A DNA stretch of 22,476 nucleotides from Chrysochromulina parva (taxonomy: Eukaryota > Haptophyta > Prymnesiales > Chrysochromulinaceae), in the NCBI GenBank assembly GCA_002887195.1, contig PJAB01000658.1, forward strand, positions 1 through 22,476. The letters run 5' to 3'. Each line of letters starts with the position of its first letter. Positions within the stretch are counted from its first letter, which is position 1. A model generated the notes under the pieces. It did not search any database and was not told the DNA's origin. It saw nothing but the letters and a program-made list of their open reading frames with translations. The position numbers were made by a program, and so were the translations under genes. This document shows, piece after piece, positions 8,374-16,070 of this stretch.

Positions 8374-9309
8374 ATGCTGGTTTACTTCGCTGCCGTCTTG
8401 AGCCTCTCCATTCAGGGTCTCTCCATCCAGGGAACTACCGGAAAGGCACTCCATCCATCCAGGGCCTCTCCATCCATCACGTGCCTCGCGGGATTTGGAG
8501 CCAAGCCGGATGCGGCGGCGAGCACACCCAAGAAGGATGGCGCCAAGAGCAAGCCTGCAAAAGTGGTGAGTAAATCAAAGGTCGCCGATCCACAGCTCGA
8601 AGAAGGTCGGCGACGCCAGACAATTACGAGCACGAGGTCAGTTCGCGTTGACCTTGGCAAGGGCAAGAGCGTCTCGGTCATCTTGCCCACCCTCGATGAC
8701 GAGGATGATGAGGCAACGTTGGCGAGCATGTCGATCGAATCCATCGCTGCCAAGTATGGGCACCTGACCGGTGCTGGTGACATCGTTTGGCCGGCGGGGC
8801 TCGCCCTCTCGCGCCTGCTTGCGCATTGTCCCTCCTTTGTCGCAGGCAAGCGCGTGTTGGAGCTCGGCTCCGGAGTGGGCGCCGTCGGCTTGACAGCAGC
8901 GTGCGCGGGTGCAGCGTCGGTAGTCCTCACCGACTACGACGAGGACGTGCTCGCTCTTTCTCGAGAAGCGGCCTCTGCTAATGGCGTCTCGCAAATCGTC
9001 TCAGCCGCCCGCCTAGACTGGACGAAGTCTGACCAAGTTCCTGCGGGTGGGCCCTTTGATGTCGTGTTAGCTGCCGACGTGCTGTATGCCGAGTCCAATG
9101 CCAACAGCATTGCTCGGCTGCTGCCGCACCTGCTCAGCACCGGAGGTCGCTGCATGATTGCCGACCAGACGCAGTGGCCGTGGCGCGCCGACTTCAAGGC
9201 CGTGTGCGCACAGGGCGGTCTCGCTGTCGAGGAGATGCGATTGCCAGCGCCGGAAGATGTGAGGCTGCTCACGATCTTGCGAGCGAGAGACGTGGAAGAA
9301 GGCGAGTGA
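8374..9309 (+). CDS. Methyltransf_16-type protein methyltransferase with N-terminal extension
   Basis: A class I SAM-dependent methyltransferase of 311 residues. Signatures: IVWPAGLALSRLLA (137-150), the family's W-x-A-x-x-L segment; motif I VLELGSGVGAVGL (161-173); TDYDED (186-191) for the ribose-binding acidic residue; LDW (214-216); and VVLAADVLYAES (230-241), the LxAxDxxY-type signature. The first 45 residues begin with a hydrophobic stretch (MLVYFAAVLSLS) and then a Ser/Thr/Lys-rich segment, which may be a targeting leader. Part of it is encoded by a TCTCCATCCAGGG-like repeat (about 8403-8480), so it may be recently acquired. A Lys/Ala-rich, probably disordered stretch follows to residue 80. 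It is divergent from the related gene at 6944-7891. Confidence 0.85.
   Translation: MLVYFAAVLSLSIQGLSIQGTTGKALHPSRASPSITCLAGFGAKPDAAASTPKKDGAKSKPAKVVSKSKVADPQLEEGRRRQTITSTRSVRVDLGKGKSVSVILPTLDDEDDEATLASMSIESIAAKYGHLTGAGDIVWPAGLALSRLLAHCPSFVAGKRVLELGSGVGAVGLTAACAGAASVVLTDYDEDVLALSREAASANGVSQIVSAARLDWTKSDQVPAGGPFDVVLAADVLYAESNANSIARLLPHLLSTGGRCMIADQTQWPWRADFKAVCAQGGLAVEEMRLPAPEDVRLLTILRARDVEEGE
8403..8480 (+). repeat. Degenerate CTCCATCCAGGG repeats inside the methyltransferase leader
   Basis: Four or five imperfect copies of a 12- to 14-base CTCTCCATCCAGGG-like unit lie in this stretch and encode peptides such as LSIQGLSIQG. The repeat falls in the N-terminal extension and outside the conserved methyltransferase fold. 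Confidence 0.6.
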
Positions 9310-9773
9310 GCTTGCTCCGCACCTGTCTGTGTCCTTCCAGAAACGCGCAAGCTTCGCACACCGACTCCTCCTTTTTGTGCGTGCGAGAGCAAGGTACTCG
9401 GTAGACGTCAGTGACAGTCAGTCAGTTACCGGTGGTCCCCGGTTCTACAGAGCTGCAACACGAGCGGAGCGTGCCGGTGCGTACCGTGCAGTCACGCCGG
9501 ACCGACCGCGGCGTCAGCGAGACGCGGACAATTGGACGCGGACCATTCACCGTTCGGGGCCCCTGAAAGTATACAGTCTTTCACCGTTCGGGGCCCCTGA
9601 AAGTTACAGTCTCTACTCACAAGTAAAAGTGTAGCATGTGCATTACTGTTTCAATAGCGTATCTCCAAACGCCGCTCGGCCGCCTGTTCACGGATCAACC
9701 CTTTCTCGGAGGCGTTTCTTCACAGCGCCCGAGCCCGAGAGAGGCCTCCTTTCTGTGTGTCGTGCCGTCCACG
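9310..9773. promoter_or_regulatory. Upstream region of the RAP gene with nested tandem duplications
   Basis: This 464-bp stretch precedes the preferred RAP start codon. It holds a GTCA tetramer run (about 9414-9426), a 14-bp tandem pair (9521-9534 and 9535-9548) and a 33/34-bp tandem pair (9546-9579 and 9580-9612). An in-frame ATG at 9636 would add 46 residues to the RAP protein, but I treat 9636-9773 as probable leader sequence. Confidence 0.45.
9546..9612. repeat. 33/34-bp direct repeat with GGGGCCCC core
   Basis: Two adjacent copies (34 and 33 bp) start with TTCACCGTTCGGGGCCCCTG and end with TACAGTCT. They differ by one base. Each contains the near-palindrome TTCGGGGCCCCTGAA, a plausible dimer-protein site. 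They lie about 160-230 bp upstream of the RAP ATG at 9774. Confidence 0.85.
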
Positions 9774-11579
9774 ATGTACCGACGCTCAGTTCTGCTGGCT
9801 CGGCCTCACTTGCAGCGGTGGCTGTCGGCTGTAGTGGCGCGCGGCGGCAGCGTGCCGCGGATCGGCGAGCTGAGCACGGCTTACGATGTGCTCCAGGCAC
9901 ACGAGCGCCACGCACTACAGATGGGTCCGATGGACGTCAGCAGCTGCTGGAACACTCTCGGCAAGCTCGTGCGCCAACGCGCGGAGGAGCGTGAGTGGAT
10001 GCGGGCGGAGCTGCGTCGAGGTCCAACACTGGCGCCATTGCTCGACTCCACGCTGCTGAAGCTTCCGCGCTTTCAGCCGCGGCCAGTCGCGAACGCAGTA
10101 CACGGGCTTGCAGGAGTGGTGAGCGCCACCGGGTATGCACCAGGCGAGCATGTTTGGGAGGCGCTGGCGGCGAAGAGCCTGAGCTTTATGAACCAATTCA
10201 GTACGCAGGCACTGGCCAACACCGCGTGGGCATACGCCACGGCGCAACATCCGGCACCGGCACTGTTCGATGCCATTGCGGCGGAGGCGACGCCGCGATT
10301 GCGTGAGTTCGATCCGCAGGCGCTAACGAACACGGCATGGGCCTACGCGACGGCGCAGCATGCATCGCCAGCGTTGCTCAATGCGATTGCTGCGGAGGCG
10401 GCCCCGCGGGTGCACGAGTTCAAGCCGCAGGCTCTGACGAACATGGTGTGGGCGTACACGACGGCCCAACACCCAGCTCCGGCGCTGTTGGATGCGATCG
10501 CTGAAGAGGCGGCAACGCGGGTGCGCGACTTCGATCCTCAGCACCTGGCAATCACGGCGTGGGCATTTGCAAAGGCAGAGCATGCGGCGCCAAAGCTGCT
10601 CGACGCGATAGCAGCGGAGGCTGCGCCGCGGGTGCGCGACTTCAATCCTCAGCACCTTGCGAACACGGCGTGGGCATACGCAAAGGCGCAGCATGCGGCG
10701 CCGAGGTTGCTGGATGCGATCGCGGCAGAGGCGACGCCGCGGTTGCGGAAGTTCGAGCCACAAAATCTGGCGAACATGGCGTGGGCCTACGCGACGGCAG
10801 AGCATGCGGCGCCAAAGCTGCTCGATGCGATTGCAGCGGAGGCGGCGCCGCGGGTGCGCGAGTTCGACCCGCAGGCACTGGCGAGCACGGCGTGGGCGTA
10901 TGCGACAGCGCAGCATGCGGCGCCAAAGCTACTCGATGCCATCGCGGCAGAGGCGGTGCCGCGCGGGCACGAGTTCAATCAGCTCCAATTGGCGAACATG
11001 GCGTGGGCGTACGCTGCGGCCGATCACGGCTCAAGCGACGTGCTCTTTGGCACCGACGCCTTTGTGGCTCGATGCGAAGCTATCGAATCGACCTTCCCGG
11101 CTGAGGGCTTGTGCCAGTTGCACCAGTGGCAGCTCTGGCTAGTGGAGCGCGGCGAGGCGTGGCCGCGGTTACCCCCACTGCTCGCCGAGCGCTGCCATGC
11201 GGCCTTTGTGGCCGCGGAGGGTCGACCCTCCCGCCTGCAGCGGCAGGTGGGCGCGGCGCTCAAGGCGCTCGGCCATGAGCCCCGCGAGGAGGTGCGCACA
11301 CCGCAGGGCTACTCCCTCGATGTGGTGGTGTGCATCGAGGGCCGCGAGGTGGCGATCGAGGTCGACGGGCCCAGCCACTTTGTGGGCCGCACACATACGC
11401 CAACGGGCGCGACGGCACTCAAGTGGCGGCAGCTGCGCGCAGCGGGCTGGGCGCTGGTAGCGGTGCCGTATTGGCAGTGGAACGCACTCGACGTGGCAGG
11501 CCAGCGAGAGTTCTTGCTGCGCGAGCTGGCGGCGGTGCGTTTGGGTGGTGGTGGCAAAGGCCAGATGAGACGCGAGTGA
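9774..11579 (+). CDS. RAP-domain protein with 37-residue helical repeats
   Basis: A probable organellar RNA-binding protein of 601 residues. Residues 1-25 (MYRRSVLLARPHLQRWLSAV and on) are Arg-rich and amphipathic, like a mitochondrial presequence, which is why I prefer this ATG (A at -3) over an in-frame ATG at 9636. Residues 147 to about 435 form seven full 37-residue repeats and a partial eighth, on the pattern L-A-N-T-A-W-A-Y-A-T-A-(Q/E)-H, AAPKLLDAIAAEA, then PRVREFDPQ. This resembles the octotricopeptide/FASTK-like repeats common in algae. A RAP domain follows at about 506-570 (GYSLDVVV, VAIEVDGPSHF, LKWRQLRAAGW, VPYWQW). RAP proteins act in organellar RNA processing, stability or ribosome assembly, and the RAP fold is related to restriction endonucleases; the target RNA is unknown. 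Confidence 0.9.
   Translation: MYRRSVLLARPHLQRWLSAVVARGGSVPRIGELSTAYDVLQAHERHALQMGPMDVSSCWNTLGKLVRQRAEEREWMRAELRRGPTLAPLLDSTLLKLPRFQPRPVANAVHGLAGVVSATGYAPGEHVWEALAAKSLSFMNQFSTQALANTAWAYATAQHPAPALFDAIAAEATPRLREFDPQALTNTAWAYATAQHASPALLNAIAAEAAPRVHEFKPQALTNMVWAYTTAQHPAPALLDAIAEEAATRVRDFDPQHLAITAWAFAKAEHAAPKLLDAIAAEAAPRVRDFNPQHLANTAWAYAKAQHAAPRLLDAIAAEATPRLRKFEPQNLANMAWAYATAEHAAPKLLDAIAAEAAPRVREFDPQALASTAWAYATAQHAAPKLLDAIAAEAVPRGHEFNQLQLANMAWAYAAADHGSSDVLFGTDAFVARCEAIESTFPAEGLCQLHQWQLWLVERGEAWPRLPPLLAERCHAAFVAAEGRPSRLQRQVGAALKALGHEPREEVRTPQGYSLDVVVCIEGREVAIEVDGPSHFVGRTHTPTGATALKWRQLRAAGWALVAVPYWQWNALDVAGQREFLLRELAAVRLGGGGKGQMRRE
10212..11060 (+). repeat. 111-bp coding tandem repeats of the RAP protein
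   Basis: Seven full 111-bp units and a partial eighth encode the 37-residue helical repeats. Neighbouring units are very similar at DNA level (for example the shared GCGGCGCCAAAGCTGCTCGA), especially units 4-7. The first, third and last units are more diverged, so the central units look most recently duplicated or homogenised. Confidence 0.85.
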
Positions 11580-11990
11580 GCAGCAGAGTGTAATTCGCCC
11601 GGACGCAGTGAACGAGACGCGAGTTGACGTGGTGAATGTCCGCTGGCGAGCGAGTAAAAAAGCACTTTCCGCCGTTCGGCTCGGCTTCCGAATGCTGTAG
11701 AGTGTAGTGAGTAGTATGTCTCCGCTGTAGTGGTAAGTGGAGTCAGCAGTTAGTACTATGAAACGCGCCGCGCTTTTCGCAGCAGAACGGAACCGTATGT
11801 TCAAGCAATTACCACAGGCAGCTCTCAATGCGCGGAAAAGCCGTCCCCTGTGCGCGTCTCCACCGGTGACACCGACACGAATCGGCGCGGTCAAAAGGTC
11901 ATGTCAAAAGGTGCGCGCACCCGGCCTGCCGCCCCACACGCCACTCTGCACGCCACCATGATGCATGCGATGTAAACGCTCGTGGGTACA
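11580..11990. other. Convergent intergenic region
   Basis: This 411-bp stretch lies between the converging RAP and F-box-like genes. An ATG-initiated frame at 11758-11961 (67 codons) has no recognisable features, and I regard it as chance. Two copies of GTCAAAAGGT (11890-11899 and 11903-11912) sit 79-101 nt past the F-box-like stop codon, the same relative position as a copy after the HET-like gene. Confidence 0.55.
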
Positions 11991-12926
11991 TCACGTGTGT
12001 GTGATCCCGCCGATGAAGCCCGCGACGAGCCCCTCCCTCACCTTGGCGACTGCAAAGCACACGACCGGGTTCAGTTGGTCTGAGCCAGCGTGAAAGACAC
12101 ATCCATTCGGGAAGGGAGAGAAGCCTTCCTGAGCCAAAAAGTCGACGATGGCCAGGCGGAAGCGGCGTTGGGCAGCGCCCCACTCATTGTTCAGGGGCTC
12201 CTCCTCATCCTCTATCTGATCATCAGGATCGACGACGCTCCGGAAGAGGACGCGGCTTCGGATCTCAGGGTGTGCTCCCAGAGCGGCCAGCAAAGCCTCG
12301 GGTGTGAGGTCCTCTCCACGGTTCCATGGCATCATGAAGGGCAACCACTGCCCATCCCCCTCGTCACCCCATCCGATAGCGCGGCTAGCTCCTCCTTGAA
12401 GCGCAACAATTGCAACAAGCTGCTTCAAGACCACGTATACCTCACTGGCAGCTGCGGCACCTCCAGCTCGCAAATCCCACGCACGAGGCCTAATTACAAG
12501 GGACGTAGGAGCACATTCGAGCGGCGGATCGAACACGTAGTTGGCCACTCGATCGGTGGGCATGCCGTAGTCGCCGCTCCAGTAGCAGAACCAGTCACCA
12601 AGCGCGTCATTGCGCCACTCCGTCACACACGTTCTCGCTCCACCATTGACGCTGCCGGGTTCTGCCACTGCTAGCTCTGGATCAAGCCAGAGCTGCCAGT
12701 ATGCGTCGCTTTCGAGGGCTCGTTGGGCGGCTTGCTGGGTGTCGGCCAAGCGAATAAGCTCGTCGGGAGTGACGCGGAACATGATTTCGTCACTCAGGCC
12801 CTCGACTGCAAGCACGGACTCCAGGGTGGTGGTTTGACCGTCCGCATTCGGCGTCAACGGAGATGTGGTGCCTGTCGCAGCCTGGTCTGTCTGCGTGAGG
12901 GTTAGCGGAGGAGGCGAGCCCGACAT
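11991..12926 (-). CDS. F-box-like protein of unknown function
   Basis: A predicted protein of 311 residues from the first ATG. Residues about 42-81 fit a degenerate F-box: L-S-D-E-I-M-F-R-V, then D-E-L-I-R-L-A, then ALESDAYWQLW at the end, which matches the usual L-P-x-E-I ... L..L ... W..L layout. F-box proteins normally link Skp1-cullin ubiquitin ligases to a substrate. The rest (about 100-311) is a compact, Trp- and Gly-rich domain (DWFCYWSGDYGMP, AIGWGDEGDGQWLPFMMPW) that I do not recognise and that may be the substrate-binding part. There is an acidic run DQIEDEEEP near 236-244. The assignment rests on the F-box pattern alone. The next gene is divergent. Confidence 0.6.
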   Translation of the reverse strand: MSGSPPPLTLTQTDQAATGTTSPLTPNADGQTTTLESVLAVEGLSDEIMFRVTPDELIRLADTQQAAQRALESDAYWQLWLDPELAVAEPGSVNGGARTCVTEWRNDALGDWFCYWSGDYGMPTDRVANYVFDPPLECAPTSLVIRPRAWDLRAGGAAAASEVYVVLKQLVAIVALQGGASRAIGWGDEGDGQWLPFMMPWNRGEDLTPEALLAALGAHPEIRSRVLFRSVVDPDDQIEDEEEPLNNEWGAAQRRFRLAIVDFLAQEGFSPFPNGCVFHAGSDQLNPVVCFAVAKVREGLVAGFIGGITHT

Positions 12927-13254
12927 GCTCCGTTTTCCCCAGCACACGGGGTATTTGCTGCGAGAGTTTGGATGGCGCGCGCGCGCGCGCGAGGGTGACC
13001 CACAACCCGAACCCTCTGTGAACGTTAACACGACAGACCTCTAATCGATGAATATTCCAGCGCTGTGGATCTTCCGGTAAAAAGACACCGGGGGGAGCCG
13101 GGTCACGCACACGGGACACTCGGATCCTGGCCCCTAAACACGTGGCCTAAGCGTCCACACAATTTGTAACCACCACACGGAAGCGGAAGCGTAAGCAAGA
13201 CACTTACCAAGGCTGAGGGAGCACTTCTGCTTTCGCGGGCAGTGGGGAGACGAG
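12927..13254. promoter_or_regulatory. Bidirectional intergenic region between F-box-like and DUF1295 genes
   Basis: This 328-bp gap between head-to-head genes contains a (CG)8 run at 12975-12991, about 50-65 bp before the leftward ATG, and one copy of the dispersed G-rich element at 13076-13102. No gene is supported in it. Confidence 0.5.
13076..13102. repeat. Dispersed G-rich element, copy C
   Basis: A run of A followed by GACACCGGGGGGAGCCGGG. It is the most complete of three copies in the window; the others are at 4761-4786 and 4943-4960. It lies 150 bp upstream of the F-box-like ATG and 150 bp upstream of the divergent DUF1295 ATG. Confidence 0.5.
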
Positions 13255-14211
13255 ATGTTTGCTCGTCACCAACTCGAGTGCACAATCATGCAGTCGCCGA
13301 CTTGCCGCTTCATGCTCTGCACGTTAAGCGTGCCAGCATTCGCGCATAGCCAAGCCCTCACTGCCTCCCGTGTGTTGGCAAGTAGCAACGCGATCACCAT
13401 GCGAGCGCAGGCTCCGCGCATGGTGGCCGCGCTGCCGTCGCTGCCCACGATTGCAGCCGTCTGCACGCTCCCCACGTGCGTCGGCTTCTGGAAGAGCGAG
13501 TACGGCGTGTCCTACGCCTACGGCGGCGCAACGGCTATCATGGGTGCGCTTGTTTTGCGCGCGGCGCCGACGCCCCTCGCCGCCGCGCACGCAGCGGCGG
13601 TGCTCGTGTATGGCGTGCGCCTCAACGCCTTCCTGCTCTGGCGCGAGCTCAATATTCCGCGCTTCCGCGAGTTCCGAGAGAAGGTGGAGGCTCGCGCGGT
13701 GTCCGCGGGTGGACGCCTCAAGCGCACGCCGTTCGTGCTCTCGTGCGCCGCGCTCTACGCATGCCTCGCGGCACCCGCGATCGTAACTAGCAGCACGGCG
13801 GCCACTGGCGTGCTCACGACGGCGCTTGTCGGCGCGGCGTGGTTTGGTCTCCTCCTCGCCGCGTCAGGCGACCTGGTCAAGTCGTACGTCAAGGCGAAGG
13901 AGGGCGCCGACGTGCTGGTCACCTCCGGGCCGTACCGCTATTTCCGGCACCCCAACTACACGGGCGAGCAGATTCTGTGGACGAGCTCGACGCTCGCAGC
14001 CTTTGCTAGCGCGGCTCGTGGCGGCCTGGGGGCGCTCCTTGCCAACGGCGGCTGGCTGGGCGCCTCACTCTTCGGCTGGGCGGGCATCTTCTTCGTGCTC
14101 GCGCAAGCGACGGCCAACCTCGAGAAGAAGCAGGCGGAGCGGTTTGGTAGGTACGAAAAGTGGCGCCAGTCGTCTTGGGCCGGCGTGGGGCTGCGAGCAA
14201 AGGACAAGTGA
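13255..14211 (+). CDS. DUF1295 membrane protein (steroid 5-alpha-reductase/ICMT-like), possibly plastid-targeted
   Basis: A polytopic membrane protein of 318 residues. The C-terminal half carries the DUF1295 signature: GDLVKSYVKAKEG (205-217), GPYRYFRHPNYTGEQILW (225-242) and EKKQAERFGRYEKW (290-303). DUF1295 is related to 3-oxo-5-alpha-steroid 4-dehydrogenases and isoprenylcysteine methyltransferases, but its exact reaction is usually unknown. Several hydrophobic segments are visible (about 92-128, 158-203 and 243-287). From the second ATG (13288) the N-terminus reads as a signal peptide ending in S-V-P-A-F-A, followed by a Ser/Thr/Ala/Arg-rich stretch. This resembles the bipartite leaders, with Phe at or near the cleavage site, used by algae with complex red plastids. 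Plastid targeting is an inference; the start could be 13255 or 13288. Confidence 0.85.
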   Translation: MFARHQLECTIMQSPTCRFMLCTLSVPAFAHSQALTASRVLASSNAITMRAQAPRMVAALPSLPTIAAVCTLPTCVGFWKSEYGVSYAYGGATAIMGALVLRAAPTPLAAAHAAAVLVYGVRLNAFLLWRELNIPRFREFREKVEARAVSAGGRLKRTPFVLSCAALYACLAAPAIVTSSTAATGVLTTALVGAAWFGLLLAASGDLVKSYVKAKEGADVLVTSGPYRYFRHPNYTGEQILWTSSTLAAFASAARGGLGALLANGGWLGASLFGWAGIFFVLAQATANLEKKQAERFGRYEKWRQSSWAGVGLRAKDK

Positions 14212-14228
14212 GACCCAAGAGGCAATTC

Positions 14229-14323
14229 ATGAGCACGCTCATGCTTATGAGTCGTGCGCTGACGTTGGGCTTTTCGGCCGATTGCGCAAATTTTCGGCCG
14301 AAACTGTTTGATACAATTGTATC
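14229..14323 (+). promoter_or_regulatory. Cluster of palindromes upstream of the CoA-transferase gene
   Basis: The 159-bp gap before the ATG at 14371 holds the inverted repeat ATGAGC/GCTCAT (14229-14242), a direct repeat TTTTCGGCCGA (14271-14281 and 14291-14301, 20 bp apart), the second copy of which lies in the perfect palindrome TTTCGGCCGAAA (14292-14303), and the perfect 14-bp palindrome GATACAATTGTATC (14310-14323). Dimeric transcription-factor sites are a plausible reading, but none is identified. Confidence 0.45.
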
Positions 14324-14370
14324 GTTGACGAATTCCCGAAATCCGAGCATTTGACGAAATCGTACTCGCA

Positions 14371-16070
14371 ATGGCCGGTCGGGTCAGGGGCGTCACGGCA
14401 GCAGCGCTGCGCGGCCAGCGACGCTGCTTCTCGAGCAAGCAGCGCGTGGTCGACCCAACGCGCTGGATCAAAGGGAGCGGGAGCAACAAGCTCGCCGGGT
14501 CGCCCGACGAGGCGATCGCGGACATCTTCCCGGGCGCCACGCTGTGCGTTGGCGGCTTTGGGCTCTGCGGCAGTGCGCGCGCTGCACCCCCTGCCCACAC
14601 GGCCATGCAACCCACCTTCGAATCCGCATGTGCGCACACTCATCTTAGTTTCTCGCCGTGCGCGCCGCAGTCCCAGAGAATCTCATCGCCGCGCTGGTGC
14701 GCAAGGGCACCAGTGAACTGACGGTGGTGAGCAATAACGCCGGAGTTGACGACTTTGGCCTGGGCCTCCTGCTTAAGACGGGCCAAATCAAGAGGATGAT
14801 CTCGTCTTACGTCGGTGAAAACAAGACATTTGAGCGCCTGTACCTGACCGGCGAGCTCGAGGTCGAGCTCACGCCTCAGGGCACGCTGGCAGAGCGGATG
14901 CGTGCAGGAGGCTCGGGCATCCCCGCCTTCTACACACCATGCGCCGCGGGCACGATCATCCAGGAGGGTGGCGTGCCGATCAAGTATCGTAAGGACGGAT
15001 CTGTCGAGATCGAGAGCAGCCCGCGCGAGATTCGCAATTTCAACGGCCGCGATTTCGTCCTCGAGCAGGCGATTGTGGGCGACTTTTCGATCGTGAAGGC
15101 ATGGAAGGCGGACACGCGAGGCAACCTCGTCTTCCGAGGGACGGGGCGCAACTTCAACGTGGACGCGGCGATGGCGGGCAAGATTTGCATCGCCGAGGTC
15201 GAGGAGATCGTGCAGGCGGGCGCCATCCCGCCCGATCAGGTCCATCTGCCCGGCGTGTACGTGCATCGCGTCGTCCAAGGCCAGTCGTACGAGAAACGCA
15301 TCGAGAAGCGAATGACGGGCGGTGGCGCATCGGCCAACGCGGCGGAGATGATTGCGCAGACGCTCTCGCCCGAGCGCCTGCGCATCGTCAAGCGCGCGGC
15401 CATGGAGTTCGAGGACGGTATGTATGTCAACCTCGGCATTGGCATCCCGACCCTCGCCTCCAACTTCGTGTCTCCGAACGTGCGCATCGAGCTGCAGTCC
15501 GAGAACGGCCTGCTCGGCATCGGACCCTACCCGATCAAGGGTCAGGAGGATCCGGACATGATCAACGCGGGAAAGGAGACGGTGACGTCCATCCCCGGCT
15601 CATCTACGTTCTCGTCGTCCACATCGTTCGGCATGATCCGCGCGGGCAAGGTGCAGCTCACCTTGCTAGGCGCCCTCGAAGTCGCCTCCAACGGCGACCT
15701 TGCCAACTGGATCATCCCGGGCGAGATGGTCAAGGGGATGGGCGGGGCGATGGACCTGGTGAGCAGCGGCAGCCGCGTGGTCGTGACTATGGAGCACACG
15801 GCCAAGGGAGGCAAGCACAAGATCCTGCCGCGCTGCTCGCTGCCGCTCACAGGCAAGCGCGTGGTCCATCGGATCATCACAGAGCTCGGGGTATTCGATG
15901 TGATGCCCGGGCGTGAGCACGGCCATCCAGATTGCGAGCACGAGGGCCTCGAGCTCATCGAGATTGCCGACGGCGTCTCTATCGACGACGTACGCCTGGC
16001 GACTGGCGCCGACTTCCGCGTGGCCGATGGCTACCGCTCACGCTGGCTCAAGCCCATGGGAGGGCAGTAG
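14371..16070 (+). CDS. Succinyl-CoA:3-ketoacid CoA-transferase (SCOT/OXCT), one intron
   Basis: A class I CoA-transferase of 533 residues that moves CoA between succinyl-CoA and acetoacetate in mitochondrial ketone-body and branched-chain amino acid breakdown. Exon 1 is 14371-14572 and exon 2 is 14671-16070. Joining them gives GGFGLCGIPENLI, the canonical motif of the family, with the Ile codon split by the intron. Residues 1-25 ([20 protein letters not shown] and on) look like a mitochondrial presequence with an R-C-F-S-S cleavage context. Both halves of the animal-type fused enzyme are present: subunit A-like (to about 265, with VSNNAG and [16 protein letters not shown]) and subunit B-like ([14 protein letters not shown], the catalytic glutamate E345 in [12 protein letters not shown], then GGAMDLV). 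The length matches animal SCOT. Confidence 0.95.
14573..14670 (+). other. Spliceosomal intron of the CoA-transferase gene
   Basis: A 98-bp intron starting GTGCGC and ending CGCCGCAG. It is phase 1, splitting an Ile codon (A|TC). The boundaries are fixed by the conserved GFGLCG-IPENLI motif across the join. Without splicing, the upstream frame runs to a stop near 14721 and loses the motif. Confidence 0.93.

Noticed and set aside
8566..8610. A possible 30-nt intron in the methyltransferase at 8374 (GTGAGT to CACAG)
   Set aside because: Its length is a multiple of three, the frame is open through it, and 30 nt is too short for a normal spliceosomal intron.
10323..10926. Minus-strand frames across the RAP repeats
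   Set aside because: Their periodicity follows the 111-bp coding repeat, and the plus strand encodes a clear RAP protein.
11758..11961. A 67-codon ORF between the RAP and F-box-like genes
   Set aside because: No recognisable features, background composition, and it overlaps motifs that look like 3' flank of the F-box-like gene.
12975..12991. A (CG)8 run as a special Z-DNA element
   Set aside because: It is short, common in such GC-rich genomes, and nothing else supports a specific role.
14371..14721. A separate 116-residue protein at the start of the CoA-transferase locus
   Set aside because: Only its first 67 codons resemble the CoA-transferase; the rest is intron read-through, and splicing restores the family motif exactly.
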